51,245 nt of DNA from a virus. Position numbers and translations under genes: made by a program. The notes beneath the pieces are model-generated. The model was given only the letters and a program-made list of their open reading frames with translations, did not search any database and had not been told where the DNA came from. Where the stretch lies: positions 1 through 51,245 of the IMG/VR virus record IMGVR_UViG_3300025127_000061. The stretch is one strand, 5' to 3'. Position 1 is the first letter of the stretch, and each line of letters begins with the position of its first letter. Below are positions 49,236-51,245 of this stretch, in pieces.

Positions 49236-50278
49236 GAAAAATCATACCTCTTTTGATCATTTGTTTGCCTTACACGGCAATCGGTCAGAGCGACTTTTAC
49301 AGAAACGTTTTACGACGCGCTACATTCTACGCAGCGGTAAACGGAGGTAACTCTGTATCAGACAGAGATGTGTTTTCTGTGGCTACAGGGCCGCTCATCA
49401 CTGAAGTTGTAGAAACCCCGTTTGACTACTCCCTCACACTTGGGGTAAGAAAGATCGCAAGGTTTGGATACGAGAACAGAGCAAACATCTTCTACGACGG
49501 CACAGAGAAGACGTACGGGGATGCCGCCACGGTTGGTAAGTACGATGGTTTTGAGTTCTTAGCTGAGGCTGACTGGCGCAGGCAGCAGGGCAAGAACTTC
49601 CTGGATCAAGACTACTTTGCCAGATATGTTGCTGACGACTGGGTCGTAAAGGCCGAATACTTGCAGGATGGGTTTGCGGACGTGAGATACTTTGAAGCTT
49701 CGGAGAGGCTGAGGCTGAAGCTTGGAACCAAGCTGTCGTTGAATGTCGGTGTTGTGCAAAGGATTTCTCAGCCATACGGATACGACCCACTTCAGCTGTG
49801 GTTGCTTGACAACAATGAGATACACTACACCGCACTTGCGCTTGAGCAGGGATACACGGCAGACGTAAACACAGGAGAGTTCTTCTCTCCAGAGGGCGAG
49901 ATGGTTGCAAACGATCAGGCCGTTTGGGAGCAGGTAGTGATCCCTCAGATTCTAGACGAGTATGTGTCTCAAAAGAGGGCGGAGCTGGACAACCAGTGGC
50001 TGTACTCTGCTGTGCTGGGGTTTGATTTCTACCATTACGAGAGAGACTTTTGGTTGCACTCTTGGGGAAATATCATGCCTTACCACCTTGACACAGGTGA
50101 CGAATACTCGTATCACAACTTTGTGAACAGCAGTCAGTGGCTTGACGTGGGCTTCGGACTTGTCTTCGGGACCAAGATTACCAAAAGTCTTGGTATATTT
50201 ACAGAAGGCAAGTACAACAGATACTGGAACAGAGAGTGGCACGACTTCTCTGTGGGATTAAACTACATACTATTGTAA
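49232..50278 (+). CDS. Outer-membrane beta-barrel protein (348 aa)
   Basis: Signal peptide MRKIIPLLIICLPYTAIGQ. Alternating-residue strands follow (SLTLGVRKIARFGYENRANI, EASERLRLKLGTKLSLNVGV), and the protein ends DFSVGLNYILL with a hydrophobic last strand typical of outer-membrane barrels. The last ~80 residues contain many Trp/Tyr/His. Its start overlaps the T9SS cargo stop. PorP/SprF-like barrels partner with T9SS cargo in flavobacteria; whether this is such a barrel is unknown, but length (~350 aa) and context make it worth testing. Confidence 0.7.
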   Translation: MRKIIPLLIICLPYTAIGQSDFYRNVLRRATFYAAVNGGNSVSDRDVFSVATGPLITEVVETPFDYSLTLGVRKIARFGYENRANIFYDGTEKTYGDAATVGKYDGFEFLAEADWRRQQGKNFLDQDYFARYVADDWVVKAEYLQDGFADVRYFEASERLRLKLGTKLSLNVGVVQRISQPYGYDPLQLWLLDNNEIHYTALALEQGYTADVNTGEFFSPEGEMVANDQAVWEQVVIPQILDEYVSQKRAELDNQWLYSAVLGFDFYHYERDFWLHSWGNIMPYHLDTGDEYSYHNFVNSSQWLDVGFGLVFGTKITKSLGIFTEGKYNRYWNREWHDFSVGLNYILL

Positions 50279-50562
50279 TGGCACAGCAAATCGGAGAGGA
50301 CACTAAGGTTACGCTAGATCTCAAGACACTTGGGATGGTCGCGGCGGGGATAGGAACGATTGTGGGGATGTGGTTTGCCTTGCAAGCAGACATAGCAGAG
50401 GCAAAGGAACTGCCTCTACCCTCTGAACCCGAAATCACCCGCATGGAGTTTGACATGAAAGATCAGCTCGTGCGTCAAACAATCATGACGACTCAAGAAG
50501 ATGTGACTGAGATCAAGGAAGATATCAAGCGCATTGAAGAGAAAATAGATCAACTAAAATGA
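50278..50562 (+). CDS. Membrane protein with C-terminal coiled coil (94 aa)
   Basis: ATG 50278 (MAQQIGEDTKVTLDLKTLGM) overlaps the barrel stop (TAATGG). One transmembrane segment (GMVAAGIGTIVGMWFAL) is followed by a charged linker and a long coiled coil (DVTEIKEDIKRIEEKIDQLK). The layout resembles inner-membrane spanins or small anti-holin/anchor proteins. With the holin and barrel nearby, a role in lysis or envelope bridging is plausible. Confidence 0.65.
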   Translation: MAQQIGEDTKVTLDLKTLGMVAAGIGTIVGMWFALQADIAEAKELPLPSEPEITRMEFDMKDQLVRQTIMTTQEDVTEIKEDIKRIEEKIDQLK

Positions 50563-50565
50563 GAA

Positions 50566-50931
50566 ATGAAACTAACATCAACCCTATGTGTATCCTTTGT
50601 ATTATTGTTGGCGGCGGCCTTTGTGACGCCTGCAGAAAGTAAAGAGCTCTGCGGATCAGGAATCTGTGTTGTTGAGTTTAACGCAAGTTTTAACTCACAA
50701 AACAGTGTGCCATGGATAGAAAGCCTGAACGACTGCGAGACTGCCCGTGTGGACATCGCTACTGCTCCAGATCTTCAGAAGAAGCACAAGATTGTTGTCG
50801 TCCCGACGATTGTTGTTTTCAACGAGGGAGAGGAGCAGGAGAGGTTTCAGGCGAACATCATGATGACGATGGAGGCCACTGCTGAGGAGGTTCAGGAGGC
50901 CATAGACGACATCATGCTCAACGACTTTTAA
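50566..50931 (+). CDS. Exported thioredoxin-fold protein lacking CxxC (121 aa)
   Basis: Signal peptide MKLTSTLCVSFVLLLAAAFV ending near SKEL. The fold is suggested by VVEFNASFN, the cis-Pro segment IVVVPTIVVFNEGEEQERF, and a C-terminal helix. The usual CxxC is replaced by FNSQNSV. Cysteines lie elsewhere (ELCGSGIC, NDCETA). A redox role is therefore uncertain; it may be a chaperone or bind the Cys-rich exported protein. It ends in TTAA shared with the opposing gene. Confidence 0.65.
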   Translation: MKLTSTLCVSFVLLLAAAFVTPAESKELCGSGICVVEFNASFNSQNSVPWIESLNDCETARVDIATAPDLQKKHKIVVVPTIVVFNEGEEQERFQANIMMTMEATAEEVQEAIDDIMLNDF

Positions 50932-51245
50932 CGAAACAAGGTGAGGTGACCGCTCATGCTTACCACCTTCGTTGACCTGTGCGTGGTGCCTTTTATGCTC
51001 CAAACGTAAACGCCATCTGGTGCATAGCTCCATCCAGTAGCCCCATCCCACCCCTCTCTAGGATCATTCGTGCGCCACACTAGTTGGCCCCATCGGTTGT
51101 ACACCGTACACTCCCATCTCCACCAACAGTCTGGCTTAGTTACTGGCTTCCAGTAGTCGTTCATCCCGTCGTTGTTTGGGGTGATGGCGTTCGATACGTA
51201 TATACAAGGATCGTGGCAGTCGTCTACGATAGGTGGTGGACCAGA
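50928..51245 (-). CDS. C-terminus of a T9SS type B (gliding-motility CHU_C-like) protein, partial
   Basis: The frame is open to the right edge. Reading inwards it gives SNAITPNNDGMNDYWKP, then TVYNRWGQLVWRTNDPREGW, then PDGVYVWSIKGTTHR and GHLTLFR at the stop. This is the gliding-motility-associated C-terminal domain, the type B sorting domain of T9SS cargo. The rest of the protein is outside the window. Stop codons of this gene and the Trx-like gene share TTAA (50928-50931), as at 6785-6788. Confidence 0.85.
   Translation of the reverse strand, partial: SGPPPIVDDCHDPCIYVSNAITPNNDGMNDYWKPVTKPDCWWRWECTVYNRWGQLVWRTNDPREGWDGATGWSYAPDGVYVWSIKGTTHRSTKVVSMSGHLTLFR

Noticed and set aside
46800-51245. 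Right end of the window is host chromosome (prophage border)
   Set aside because: The T9SS genes run on from the holin with overlapping starts and the same codon style; no integrase, att repeat or host housekeeping gene is visible. A chimeric assembly cannot be fully excluded.

Overview
The window looks like most of the genome of a short-tailed (podovirus-like) virulent phage of a marine Bacteroidota, probably flavobacterial, host. Three things point to the host. At least eight late promoters match the Bacteroidota -7 box TAnnTTTG, and no Shine-Dalgarno sites are evident. One exported protein ends in a type IX secretion (T9SS) type A sorting domain, and the gene running off the right edge ends in a gliding-motility (type B, CHU_C-like) sorting domain. 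The window also carries terminase, portal, scaffold, capsid, connector, ejection and lysis genes. No sheath, tail-tube or tape-measure gene is visible. Replication genes are absent and must lie outside the window. Both edges cut genes.

Layout. (1) Positions 1-3210, minus strand: an early-type module of small unknown genes in ATGA-coupled operons. Three near-identical hairpins with compensatory stem changes lie in the gaps, and an 11-base motif (TCAAACTTCAA) occurs at five gene starts. Its promoter-proximal gene (2228-2797, a histone-like Lys/Ala-rich protein) and a ~350-bp noncoding leader (2853-3205) are packed with small perfect hairpins. (2) 3210-3558: divergent intergenic region with the first late promoter. 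(3) 3559-6788, plus: small virion proteins and an M15-type endolysin. (4) 6785-7210, minus: a lone regulator-like gene inside the late region. (5) 7222-9446: small genes, a GroES-like co-chaperonin, two tRNAs (Ile-UAU, Arg-UCU) and very basic small proteins. (6) 9427-28173: large terminase, portal, fibre and appendage genes, more small basic proteins, virion surface proteins, scaffold, major capsid, decoration and connector genes. (7) 28173-46273: a 1747-aa tail protein, internal virion proteins, and a 3027-codon polyvalent ejection protein. (8) 46251-50931: holin-like protein, then an export module of a T9SS type A cargo, an outer-membrane barrel, a membrane coiled-coil protein and a periplasmic thioredoxin-like protein. 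(9) 50928 to the end, minus: C terminus of a T9SS type B protein.

Late expression appears to use repeated units of terminator, TATATTTGC promoter and gene. In seven of eight promoters an ATG lies only 4-5 nt after the -7 box, which predicts leaderless or nearly leaderless mRNAs. The most unusual signals are the hairpin-saturated early transcript, the covarying leader hairpins, and the phage-encoded module that seems to use the host type IX secretion pathway.
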